From Branchiostoma floridae (lineage: Eukaryota; Chordata; Leptocardii; Amphioxiformes; Branchiostomatidae), in the NCBI RefSeq assembly GCF_000003815.2, contig NC_049981.1, positions 14,591,559-14,655,558 on the forward strand: 64,000 bases of DNA, written 5' to 3'. Under the pieces are notes generated by a model. It searched no databases, was not told the origin of the DNA, and saw nothing but the letters and a program-made list of their open reading frames with translations. Made by a program: the position numbers and the translations under genes. Below, piece by piece: positions 1 through 11,054 of the stretch; the stretch's first letter is position 1; each line of letters begins with the position of its first letter.

Positions 1-261
1 ATCTAAAGGACCACCAAAGAGTGGCCACAATGGCCAAGTGGGCATTATGCACAAGCAGTCAATAGTACCAGTTTGACTGTACTTAAAAATTGTATTTTTC
101 AGTGACATGTCATTGTTGTTTTTAGAAATACAGAAACAAACTAGACCAGTGTCATCAGGTTAGCAGACCTCTTTCAGAAAAGATGGGAATAAAGCAGCAT
201 GTAATTGCCAGAAAATGTTGACCCCTTTGATTGAACTATGATTTTTCGTTCAAATTTTCAG

Positions 262-3200
262 ACCACAGCTTCCGTGGTTCCATGAGCCTGAGTGCAACGG
301 GAAGTGAACTATCACCCCTGAGCCAAGCGATGTCACCAATCAACTTCAGCCCGCTGTCGTCTGCGTCGCCGCTGTCCTCTGGAACGGGTAGCCCGCTGTG
401 CGCACCATCTCCCATCGGACCGAAAATCCACAGCCGGCGGTTCCGCGAGTACTGCAACCAGGTCCTGGACAAGGAAATTGACGCTACCGTCACAATGCTG
501 CTGCAAGATTTGGTTCGCTTCCAGGACAGGCAGTACCATAAGGTGGGTTCCAAATGTGACACTACCTTCACAGCCAGGTCCCAAATGTGATGCTAACTTC
601 ACAGCCAAGTCCTAAATATGATACTACCTTAAAGTTTACATCCAGGTCTCAACTGTGATGCTGGTGCTAAATGTGGGGCTATATTCACAGTGCTTTGTAG
701 TATGTTCACCACTTAATGTTGGGTACAAATGAAGATATTTGAAAATGTTCACCCTATGGTTATTGGATAAGTAAAGACAGATACAATGTTATGAGTGTTG
801 TATGCGTTTATGGTGGTACATGTTCAAGTCAAATAATATTTAGTTTTACCACATTTGTGGATGTATTGACATAACAGGTGACTGTTACCTTTTCAAGATG
901 TCCACCCGGACACCAGACTGTAAGGTTTTTATCCACTCGCATTGGGAAGAATGTCCTACGGTGAAGGTATAATTTGTGTGCTATTTCTAAATTATTTTGT
1001 GGTTAACAATTCCACAGGACCCAATCAAGGCCAAGGCCAAAAGACGTATTGTCATGGGGTTACGCGAGGTCACCAAGCACCTGAAACTGAGGAAGCTGAA
1101 ATGCATCATCATTGCTCCAAACCTGGAGAAAATACAGTCCAAAGGTATGATCGTATGCAGGATAGAATGTCTTTAAATATTACTCTAATATGTGACTCTC
1201 AGACTGTCTATATATTTTAAGTATACATTACACTTGAGAAGGTACATTCATTTCATTTATATCCCTATAGGGCTGTTTTGGTTGAAAAGTTGGTTGGAGT
1301 CATCCAACTTGTTTAGAAATAAAGATGTAAAATTGTTGAGTGCCTTTCCCAAGGGCACAGCATTGGGGCCTACAAAGGACCCAGAGCCAGGTGGCATTAT
1401 TCTTGTAAACATGGGACTGTTTTACATTTCCCAGGTGGTCTTGACGATGCTATTGAGACCATACTGAACCTGTGTATGGAGCAGGACGTACCATTTGTGT
1501 TTGCTTTGGGGAGAAAAGCCCTTGGCAGGGCTGTGAACAAACTGGTACCTGTCAGCGTGGTGGGGGTCTTCAACTATGATGGTGCAGAGGTACGGATACT
1601 TTATTCTATGTTAAGTGTCCAAGTACTGTAAATGTTGAAAATTTGAAATGTTTCTGTGGTTTTTGCATTGTCCTCATTCCGGCAAGCTTAAGTTTCAATT
1701 TCAGTTTATTTATTTATCCAGGAAAGTACACATCGCCTACTGGCGTTTTTCAATACTTAAAAACCACAGTTAAAGTGATAGTTCTGTCTTCTGCCTGCCT
1801 AACCCATTGTTTCAACCACATCTTCAAACTCTCTTTTCTACTTTTAACCATGAAATCAAATGCCTGTGAATTTAAAGGCATTTACAGTAATATGTTAAAT
1901 TTTAGCTTCTCCTCACATTAACGACTTGCGTGAAAAAGCCTTGAACTATCTTGGTTTGTCTTTAGGTCAGAGGTTAAGACTCGAAAATGTCATGCTACGA
2001 TACACTTATTAATGGATTGATTAATTAATTAATGCATCTAAATAATTGTTGTTTCTCTAGGAACATTTTAAGACAATGGTAGAGCTGACCACCCAAGCAC
2101 GCAATGCCTACATCGACATGGTCACCATCTACAGACAGGAATGGGAGCAAATGCAGGTGGGAACTGATTGCTCATTGGTCAGTTAAGATTGAGGATATCA
2201 TCTGATTGGTCAGTTTGAATTCTGTTTAGCTATCCAGTAATGCATACATGGACTTTACAGCTGCAATTTATTGACAATTCTTTAACAGATTTTATGATGA
2301 GACATGAATGCCTACTGATGGTATATCTTATTAAGTGATCAAGAGATCCCTAACTATTTGGTACATGTAGGACAGTGCCCATTTCTCTTTGTTGGCCCAT
2401 GGGCCACACAGTCGTCTTTGCACAGTACAGTAGGGGAATCCATTGAAAGGGGCAATAAAACTCATGACCTACCTCATTCAAAGCAAGGACTCGCTAGCTA
2501 TAAGCTATTGCTGTTGATCATTTTATTGGTCCCTTTGAACTCTTCATTATGACATATGGGATGGATACTTATTATAATAATCAATGTCATTTCTGGGCAA
2601 GTTGTTTGACATTGATCTTCAATGTTTTTCAGGCAATGAGGAATAGCGGCCAGCCAATTTACCCCGCTCACTTAGGCCACTCTCGTAATCCGTCCGCTGC
2701 GTCTGCTGTCTCCTTCAGCAGTGTCCTCTCTGAGACAATCTCCGAGTGTCACCCAGAGCACGACGGGGACATTGAAGGGCCAAAGATCAAGGTTGAGGCG
2801 GCAAAGGTCACGGAGGAGTCAAAGCTGAAAGGTCAAGAGGAGTGCACTGAACAGGGTGCCATTAAAGCAGAGCCCACAAAAGAAAGCCTGAATAGTGAAA
2901 CAGAAAATAACTTGAAAGAAAACTCAAGTGAGAGTAACTCTGACAGGGCTGACGTGGAGTCTGAGTCATCTGAAGGACCAGAGTCGGTGTCGCGGCACTC
3001 GGAGATCGTTGAGTTCCCGCCTGCGTACGACGACGTCTTAACCAGCTCAGCTGCCACGACAGTTGTTAACGGAGCGGAGAGCGAGGTGACAGATGTTGTA
3101 GAGGAGGAAGGAGATGTGCTGAACACTTCCTGTAGTTCATCCAAGCTACGCGTGCTCGACACGGGAAGAATTGAGAGCTGGGTCGTTGAGGCATCCCAGT

Positions 3201-3604
3201 GTGTGGAGAAACTGGATCTTGATCCTCAGCAACATGCTGAGGAGAAAATAGACCCTGATCAGAAGAAGGCAGAAAGCAAAGTAACTTCAGAACAGGACTC
3301 GTCAAAAGACCTTCGGGCTGATTCCAAGCCAGATGTCGACACAAGACCTGGCCGTAATGTCTCCCCTACAAAGCAGATGGACTCTACCCCAGCAGAAGAG
3401 CAGAACACAGCAAACTGTGACCTTAGCAACCTGAAACAGAATGTGCAACTTCAATCCGAGGGGGGAGAAGTTTCAGCGGAAAAGAAGACAATAGCAAGTA
3501 AGGATGAGGATTCAACAGCGGGGCAAACTGGCTCGTTATCAGAACCCGCAGATGAAGTTGGCAAGTTCAATGGGACAGTGTCCACGGAAATCAATGACAG
3601 ATAG
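262..3604 (+). CDS. SECISBP2L: SECISBP2L-like SECIS-binding / L7Ae RNA-binding protein, 5' partial
   Basis: Exons seen: 262-542, 1018-1144, 1435-1589, 2061-2156 and 2633-3604. All have GT-AG borders and phases that join without a break (about 542 residues). The start lies off the left edge. The first exon holds a Ser/Pro-rich linker followed by KIHSRRFREYCNQVL, which resembles vertebrate SECISBP2L more closely than SECISBP2 as I remember them. Exons 2-4 encode the L7Ae/L30e kink-turn RNA-binding fold, with KAKAKRRIVMGLREV, IQSKGGLDDAIETI and FALGRKALGRAVNKLVP. The family binds SECIS elements in selenoprotein mRNAs and other RNAs in the cytoplasm. The last exon is a long acidic, Ser-rich, probably disordered tail. 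It keeps two SECISBP2L-like islands, HSRNPSAASAVSF and RIESWV. Family assignment is strong; paralogue choice is a little less certain. Confidence 0.93.
543..700 (+). repeat. Degenerate ~36-bp minisatellite at a splice donor
   Basis: A unit of the type 'ccaaatgtgatgctaacttc' plus 'acagccaagt' recurs about four times with decay, starting directly at the 5' donor of the first visible SECISBP2L intron. Copies begin near 550, 585 and 613, with weaker ones after. Confidence 0.6.
1330..1410 (-). repeat. tRNA-SINE body fragment in SECISBP2L intron
   Basis: Read on the minus strand this piece contains 'tgtgcccttgggaaaggcac', the same core found in SINE copies near 28110, 30390 and 41100. It lies just upstream of the exon starting at 1435. 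Only the body is present, without a tRNA-like head. Confidence 0.6.
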
Positions 3605-6600
3605 CGGGAATATTAAATCATTGTAAAAAAAAGTGTTTACAATATGGTGATGATAGAAAGAGTAAGGGTACAATTTGTAAAATAGTTTGACTTCACATTT
3701 TGAGAATAGCAAATCCACTGCTAGAGTGCTAACCTTTTTTTTTAACCCACTCCATTTGTGTTTGATTTGTTTATCAAAAGTAAGGTACCATAGAGAAAAG
3801 TGTGTTTTTCTCAATGTGACAAGTGTATACACCATAATGAATTGTGGAATACTGTACTGTATCTGTCATAGATGGTTTGTTCAATAGAATATCATGCCTT
3901 TATTATGGCAATATGAATTATATCACGTTTGCAATGGCCCAAGGCAACAAAACATTAGGTCTGAAGAAAATTTAACATTGCTAGAAAATGTTGAATGTTT
4001 TCCTTTGAATTGAGACATGAAATATTTGATAAGGTGTTGAAACTTCCTTAGATTTGCTTGATTGAAACTGTTGTGCTTTTTAGCAGAGTTTGTGTAACAG
4101 CTTCTTACACGATTCTGCCAGGCCACATATATTGGCTACCCAGAAAAATGTGTCAGAAGCAGATCTCTTATGCAACGTACCCCAATATGATTCACTCCTG
4201 CATTTGTAATCTGTGCATATTTTGGGTTGTTGCACCAGAGATCACTCAAACATACATGTACTGTTTTCCGATAGAAAAGTGCAAAATAGAAGTACTACTG
4301 TAATAATGCACCAAATACTGTAGAGAACATTAACAAAGAATTGAATATATTCCTGAAGCTCTCCAAACGAATCAGCTGAGATTAATTTTGATTTTTTTTC
4401 ATCAACATGTGCCCATGTACTTTAAGTTTATTATTTAGTATATAATGAAAGTGCTGTCATGGTATCACCTCATCATCATTGTAGTAACTGTTGTGCAACA
4501 GAAAATTCTACTGTCTTTTGCAATCTACATTGGTGGTCACTCCTAAAAGCTAAGGTCACTTTCAGAACTAAGTGATAGCAAGATATTTTGCTTAGAGTAT
4601 CTTGAAATGGCTTTACCTGTTTCATAGAAATATGAAACTGTCCGAATGATTAAAACCAAGTACAACTTACAGTTGAAACCAAAAGGAATAAGAATTCAGT
4701 GTTCTTTTTACCCCATGTCATGTTTCAAATGGAATAGCCCAAAATCATGTACTTCATCATGAGATTTGCCAATTTTTGGTATGACAGGGCCGAGAAGTTT
4801 CTTATCGTTGGAAAATGATGGGTATGACTTCAGATCCATGTCCGTATGCTTTTGATTGAAGTTCTTTAAACCATTTTTTCATTGTGTGCACTTAGTTCGG
4901 AACACATTTAAATTGGTTGGTGTGTGTCTGTCATTTCCCTTCTTGCACAATGTTGCTGCTACACATCTTTCCAAGCAAATACAGACCCACCTGTACATGT
5001 CTGCCCTACAATGCTAGAATGCTATGATATAGAAACATACCCTTGTTTTTAAGGCAGACAACTTGTATGCAGCATCAGAAGTCCTGCTATCCATGACTGT
5101 ACAATAAAATTTCCCCAGCTCTTCAAAAAGTAAGATAAAAAGACACAGTTGCACAATTTGTTAGTCTTACGTATATACTTTTTTATAGTTCACTTCCTAT
5201 ACAACAGGGAAGGAAATGTATCATTTATATGTGTGTGTGTGTGTGTTTCTAAGTAGTATAGAAAATACAGCTTGTAACATAAGACCATAGAAGGTGAAAT
5301 GTACAGTTTTTGTTCTAGATAAATATGTTCTAGATGTATATAGAATAAGCCAATTCATAGTTCCAACTGTGCATGTGCAGCAAGATACATTGTGAGTAAT
5401 ATTTCAATGATGAAGGCCCCTAACTTGTAAACACTTGTTTAGGCCATGTCCAGACATGTTTTGTGTATGTATCAGGGGTTTTCAACTTTTATTACGCATA
5501 GTGCTCTTCACTGCGCATGAACAGTGGAAATTGTGAATACTTATGATCATACTTTTCTTTCTGCTGTTCAGTTTGANNNNNNNNNNNNNNNNNNNNNNNN
5601 NNNNNNNNNNNNNNNNNNNNNNNNNNNNNNNNNNNNNNNNNNNNNNNNNNNNNNNNNNNNNNNNNNNNNNNNNNNNNNNNNNNNNNNNNNNNNNNNNNNN
5701 NNNNNNNNNNNNNNNNNNNNNNNNNNNNNNNNNNNNNNNNNNNNNNNNNNNNNNNNNNNNNNNNNNNNNNNNNNNNNNNNNNNNNNNNNNNNNNNNNNNN
5801 NNNNNNNNNNNNNNTCCTTCCAGTATAATAGCTTTTGAGCTGAACAGTCAACTTGTGGAAACACATTGAAGCCTTTGGTGGCAAGAACAAGTATATTTTG
5901 AATTGCAGTATGATATCATAGAATATTCTTTGTGTTGCTTGATGACTCTACACAACTCTTTGCAGAAAAGCATAGTGCAAAACAGCAATTTTAAATTGTT
6001 GATAAAAATGTTTTGCTTTTATGTACAATTTTGAGACACAGTGTACTACAGCCATTGGCTTATTTAACCTGTTAAGTGCTGTGTGGATGTACATGTATCC
6101 TTGCAGTGATGAAGCAATGTTTGTTACAGCACAAATTAGCAGGGAGTGTCAATACACTGTTTAAGCAGATTTTGAATAGATTGTCATAGCCATGGTACTG
6201 TTTGAGTTTTTCTTCAAAAAAGTTATTTACAATTTAATTGAAGGCAACATGTCTGCACAAAATTTGTATGGATTACATGACAACAAAGCAGGGAGATTGT
6301 GTACTCAGTAAGAATGTTTCAGTAAGATTTTTTTTTGGGGGGGGGAACATAAAATTTGTGGTGTAAGTCTACATTTAGAAAGTTTTGCCATGTGATAAAT
6401 AAGACAACTAAACCTAACAAAATTTATGTTAGGTGAGGTCCTTTTATCTACTGAAGAAAAGTAAAGTACACTGTTAACATAGATTAATTTATGTTTGGCA
6501 ACTGAGAGATTTCATTAATCAAGCACTTTAAGAAACCTTGCCTGGTTTAAGAAACCAGAACATTATTTTCTACCATACTGTTTAAAATTTCCGTCCAATA

Positions 6601-6697
6601 CTGGAGAGGTTTTTTTTCTTCACAGTAAATGATACAAATATAGAATCAATGAATTTGCACATTGTATAAAAATTTAGCCCTGTACTGGGAATTTTAG
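3605..6697 (+). other. Probable SECISBP2L 3'UTR and AT-rich flank, no other gene
   Basis: This stretch is AT-rich with no convincing ORF on either strand. An AATAAA lies at 5103-5108, a short (TG)n at about 5229-5246, and an assembly gap at 5577-5814. Because the next strong AATAAA is at 7066, the untranslated region may run through the whole stretch. Transcript data would be needed to place the end. Confidence 0.5.
5577..5814. other. Assembly gap (238 N)
   Basis: Run of N inside the presumed SECISBP2L 3' region. No coding sequence reaches either edge. Confidence 0.99.
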
Positions 6698-7065
6698 TTA
6701 AGTTAACTTTTCTGTAAATTATTTGATGTATAAATACCTCTGGATAGTTTCATATTATTTTTCATTGTCGTCTTGTGAAATATAAATTTCACATTGAGTT
6801 TGCGAGACAGTAAAAAAAAAGAATCATACAGTTGACGTTGAAGCACTACCCCCTAAGAGTGGTTCCTTCTGAAGTGTTATGAAAAGTACCAGCAGATTGT
6901 TCCATTCAAAGGATGGGGTGTCTGCTTATACATGTAAGTCTAAGAGTATGTATAGTGAAATTGTAAAAAAAAAAATGTGCATTTTTTGTTCTCACTGATA
7001 TGATTTTGAATGTGCATTCATGATTGGTGAACTGTTACATGCTGTATATACAACAATGCTTGGGG

Positions 7066-7071
7066 AATAAA
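7066..7071 (+). promoter_or_regulatory. Candidate poly(A) signal AATAAA
   Basis: AATAAA in the context 'gcttggggaataaatgcg'. It is followed by AT-rich sequence and could be the distal poly(A) signal of SECISBP2L. The same signal and flank are copied at 14991-14996 in the second duplication unit. Confidence 0.45.
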
Positions 7072-7499
7072 TGCGTTTATAAAAATTCTTAAATTCTTCA
7101 TTTACTGCTAATGAATACAAATATCGTCAACTGATATGTAACAATAAGTTAGTCAATTTGCAGTATGTTTTAATAGACAGACTTTTTATTTGTATTTTGG
7201 AGTCTGTCTCTTCGGGCATTCGATATTGAAAGGTCATGGGTTCTATTCCTGGCATTCAAACTGAAGCAGCAATAAGTACTGGATAAACCATATATAATAA
7301 GAGTTCGGATAACTCATATCTTCATGAATATGCAAATGACTTTCACATCTACATAATTTATTCTTGGTTGCATACAAAGTACACCTCAGAATGTTGACAG
7401 TCCAAGTATTATCTTAGGAGAATCATGGCACTTTGCATTGATTATGCAAATAAGAGATTTGTTTACATAATTGGTATCTGTTAATATTCCACCTGTTAC

Positions 7500-8600
7500 A
7501 AACTACGTATGTTCTCATGTATGAGTCCTATAATGGAAAACACTACATGTAGAATTTCCTCGTTACATATGCTAATGACGTCCAATTTGCAGTTTATTAT
7601 GTACATCTCGTACAAATGTAAGCAGCATGCACACATAATACATTTTATATGGAACTGAGGGGCCATACATTTTGCATATTGGGAAGAAAGATTCTGGTAC
7701 GGAAGGTTGTCCAAGAAACGGAAGTTCTGCTGGAGTAGCAAGGTCACATAGTAGGGGGCCTTAACCTCCGTCTTCCCAACACCTACCCACATACCCTTAC
7801 TTTTAGTACCGTGGCCGATAGCAACAATTTGCAACACACTTATTTTTCTACTCAACACACCTGTTTCCTTAGGTGTTCGTCCAGACGTTATTGAGTTAAG
7901 TCTACAACAATCCGGAAAAACAAACACACAGACACTTCCAGAACAATATACCCATTATTAATATTCATGGCTATAGAAATGGGTACCACACTTCGGTTTA
8001 GGAGCTCGGGGTACATTGTAAAAAGGCGGTGGAATGAAAGGGTTGGGCTCCACCTTCCGTGCCCTACTCACATGTAGTACGGTTTATCAACAGACCACTG
8101 TCCCTCTGGCCTCGAAAAGTCTATTGGGTGTTTACTACACCCATGCATTCAGACATGTCATTGCTTCAAAGCCTTTGTGTTATCTGTGAGATTGATTGAG
8201 GTATCCAAATTGTGTTGGCAGATACTAAATAACTTATCAACAATGCTAACTAGGCTGTACCGCAATTTCTACAGCGTGTTAGAATTGCATCTGCCTAAAA
8301 CCTTACGAGGAATACGACGGACCAAAGGAATTCTAACTAGTAAGACATGACTTTTGTCGTTCAATGGTGGCTATTTCATATCTGTGTCTCCGAACTGTGT
8401 CTTCGATTTACGTTTATCAAATATGAAGTACTGGTCAACATTTGTACGTCATGTAACATTACCAAACTTTCTAACATATTTCAGTCTCGTGCGTAGATTG
8501 ACGGTCAGACCACTGGATTTGTTGATTAATGACAGATCACTTATTCTGTTAATAAATTAGATAGTCTTTCTTCTTAAGCTTTTTAGAGGGGATTACTTCA
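7500..8600. other. Non-coding upstream region of cyclophilin copy 1
   Basis: No gene is supported. The longer open frames here have counterparts at about 15550-16980 but differ by indels and stops between the two copies, so they do not look like conserved proteins. Confidence 0.55.
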
Positions 8601-8610
8601 ACTTTTAAAA

Positions 8611-8685
8611 TGGCGGACGCAGAGAGCAACACTAAGACACAAAAGTAAGAGTCCAACAAGAGTCCGATGCGGACAATGATAGAAA
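8611..8685 (+). pseudogene. Orphaned 5' half of cyclophilin copy 1 first exon
   Basis: The first 27 bases from the ATG at 8611 match the start of copy 2 (MADAESNTK). An inserted 12-base stretch then brings an in-frame TAA after codon 12. Homology to copy 2 continues weakly to about 8685 (gatagaaaggtg versus gatagagaagcgg) and then stops. The other half of this exon is about 2.4 kb downstream, at about 11080. The original type II N-terminus therefore can no longer be made from this copy. Confidence 0.75.
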
Positions 8686-11050
8686 GGTGTGGCAATAAAA
8701 ACTATTGCCATGGCGACGGTTTTATTGTTAATAAGTCTTAATAATTGTTGTTGTAGGTGTGTTGTATTTGTATTCTATCTTTTCGCCTGGCTGTATGGTC
8801 CTGTATGTATGAAGATTGTTTTACGCGATGCATGGATGTTTGTAGGGCATTGCTGTTAATAAGGAAGGTGATCTCTTGTGACGAGTGACCATAATGTTTC
8901 TCATTGATTATACAAATGAAGTCCCCATTTGCTAATCAGATATATCCTTTAACTCGGGCGAGATTCAGTAAATACAGGCGGTCTTCATTGGTCGAGAGGG
9001 AAACAGTGCGGTAGATTCAAACTAGAGGGTACGGACTTCCGGGTAGCTCCCGGATTATCGGCGACATCTTATTACTGACTGGTTGCTTTGGGCCAGTTTT
9101 TGGCATATCGATGTCTGAAGTATCACTCATCACGTTTTGATCAATGTCATACCCTGACTTGCACACAGTGACATATAATAGCTTTTTTATGTATATTACT
9201 ACACTTTTACCGGTTTGACTTAAAAAAATAATTGATTCCAGGCCATTCCAGGCCCAAGGAGCGATGCTGCTCCCGGCACACGCACCCCGCTGTGTGTAAA
9301 CATTCTCTGCCAGCGCGTGCAAGCCGGACCGGCCTAGCTGCCTGTATTATGTTTCGCCCCATCCAGGCTGGCAGACTCACAGTAAACAGTCAACAGGGAA
9401 GAAAATGCTATGAAATCGGAGACAAGTGCAACATGTTTTCTTGCATGAACGCGTCGAAATAAAATACATGACATTGTGTCAACTACAAAACAAGCTACCC
9501 TACGTTATACACTAAATACGCTATATCTAGGGTAAGCATAGTTTGAAAAAGTCTATAATTTGTGTTTACACGAACCTTATATCCTGTCGTCCTTGTACAT
9601 TTTCTACCATTTGCAATTATGTTTTCATTATCCTGTCGCTTGCGAGACGGGTGATTATGGAGAAATTTATAGCCATTTGTACACTCGGAACAGTCTGACA
9701 TACAAGTTGTCGAAGTACAAGTAAGTTCACATGCAACAAACGTTTGTAGTCAATAACCACGACCATTTGATAGATTCGACGTTCCCAGGAACAAGTGTAT
9801 GTTCGTCTCGATCAAAACTCGTAGTCCGTGTACATCCATGCTTTGGTCCGTGTAATCATATCCGGGACATCAGGGTAGGACTGGCCGAAAAAATCGGGAG
9901 GAAGAGTGTTCTCGGTGCAGTCCTATCCATTGAAAACAAAACAAAAAGTCCTGGAGCATGTCGACTTGGTCTTTTGCCAACCGAAAACCCTTGTCCCTTT
10001 TGGTTACGTCGTCTTCCTCCATGATGTGATAATGGTGAAGAAAATTTGCACGAGAAATAAGAAAACACGGGAACTTATGAAGAAACTGAGAATGCGCGGT
10101 AACTTCTCAGGGTGGCACAGGAACGTGTGGCAAAGTTTTGTGTGAAATTCCCATCAAGCGGACAAACAGATAAAGCAGAGGTGCTGGTTTTATAAGGCAT
10201 TAATTCGTTGCTTAATGAAATTATGATAATCTATTCCAGCTATACTTTGATCTCTTTTCAACATGAACGTTTGTGCATTGGTTTGGATGCGATCCCTTGT
10301 CTTGTGTTTGTTGTTGTGAGTTGTGACCCATGACGGAAATGATTAGCGCTGGTGAGACAGCGAGAATCCCATATGCGGCCTCGAAAAATAATACTGCAAC
10401 TGCTTGTGAATGTACTGTACTGTACACGAAGTGAATGTACTGTACTGTACACGAGACTATTGTGATATGTTCTGTCTAATTGTGATAATGGAATATCCGT
10501 GACCCACGTTTAAGACTTTACATTAGTGTTATTTTACGAAAGCCTGAAGCTGAGACTGAGAGGATATCGTCACTTTATCAAGTTGATGGCATCCTTTGGT
10601 ATAGTTATACTGAAGACAAATCGAAGGGTTTAAACCACCCTGCTGTCAGGCGATGACAGAGATTTCTAAAGTTACGCGTTAAAGTTAACAGTAAGCCTAA
10701 TATTTCTCTCTTTTTGAGTTACATATGGCATATTTTTGAGCATTCTAACATGAAATGCGATCCTGATGTAATCTTTGCCCTGGCTGGAGTATCAGTTACA
10801 CTCGGCTACTTGGGAATTCCCTTCGGAGAACGGAAGAATGCAGATTGCAGACAAGCATGATGCAACTACGCATGCGGGGGAAACTTCCACACATGCCTAC
10901 GTAATTTTGGGAATTCTTGTCAAACTGACGCACACTATACTGTAAGGCTAAAACGGACGTACAGTATACTGTTAGCCTCGCCACTGAGGCGTCGCCAAAA
11001 AGCGGCTAGTTAAAACAAGCCTCGTTTTGCTGCAATGACCCCGGAAAATG
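8686..11050. other. ~2.4-kb insertion splitting cyclophilin copy 1 exon 1
   Basis: This block has no counterpart in duplication unit 2, where the two exon halves are contiguous. It has no recognisable transposase or reverse transcriptase and no clear terminal inverted repeats. It contains a 27-bp tandem duplication around 10407-10456. A 79-codon frame at 9906-10145 encodes a basic peptide of no family I recognise. A young unclassified mobile element or a filler insertion are both possible. Confidence 0.6.
10407..10456 (+). repeat. 27-bp tandem duplication
   Basis: Two adjacent copies of 'gtgaatgtactgtactgtac' plus 'acga' within the insertion. Each copy contains palindromic gtac steps. Confidence 0.75.
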
Positions 11051-11054
11051 CAAA

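Noticed and set aside
7496-7927. 143-codon minus-strand ORF and its relatives at 15558-16346
   Set aside because: The duplicated counterpart is broken by indels and stops, so there is no sign of protein constraint.
9906-10145. 79-codon basic ORF within the 2.4-kb insertion
   Set aside because: No recognisable family, no copy in unit 2 and no splice context. The chance expectation for such length is high.
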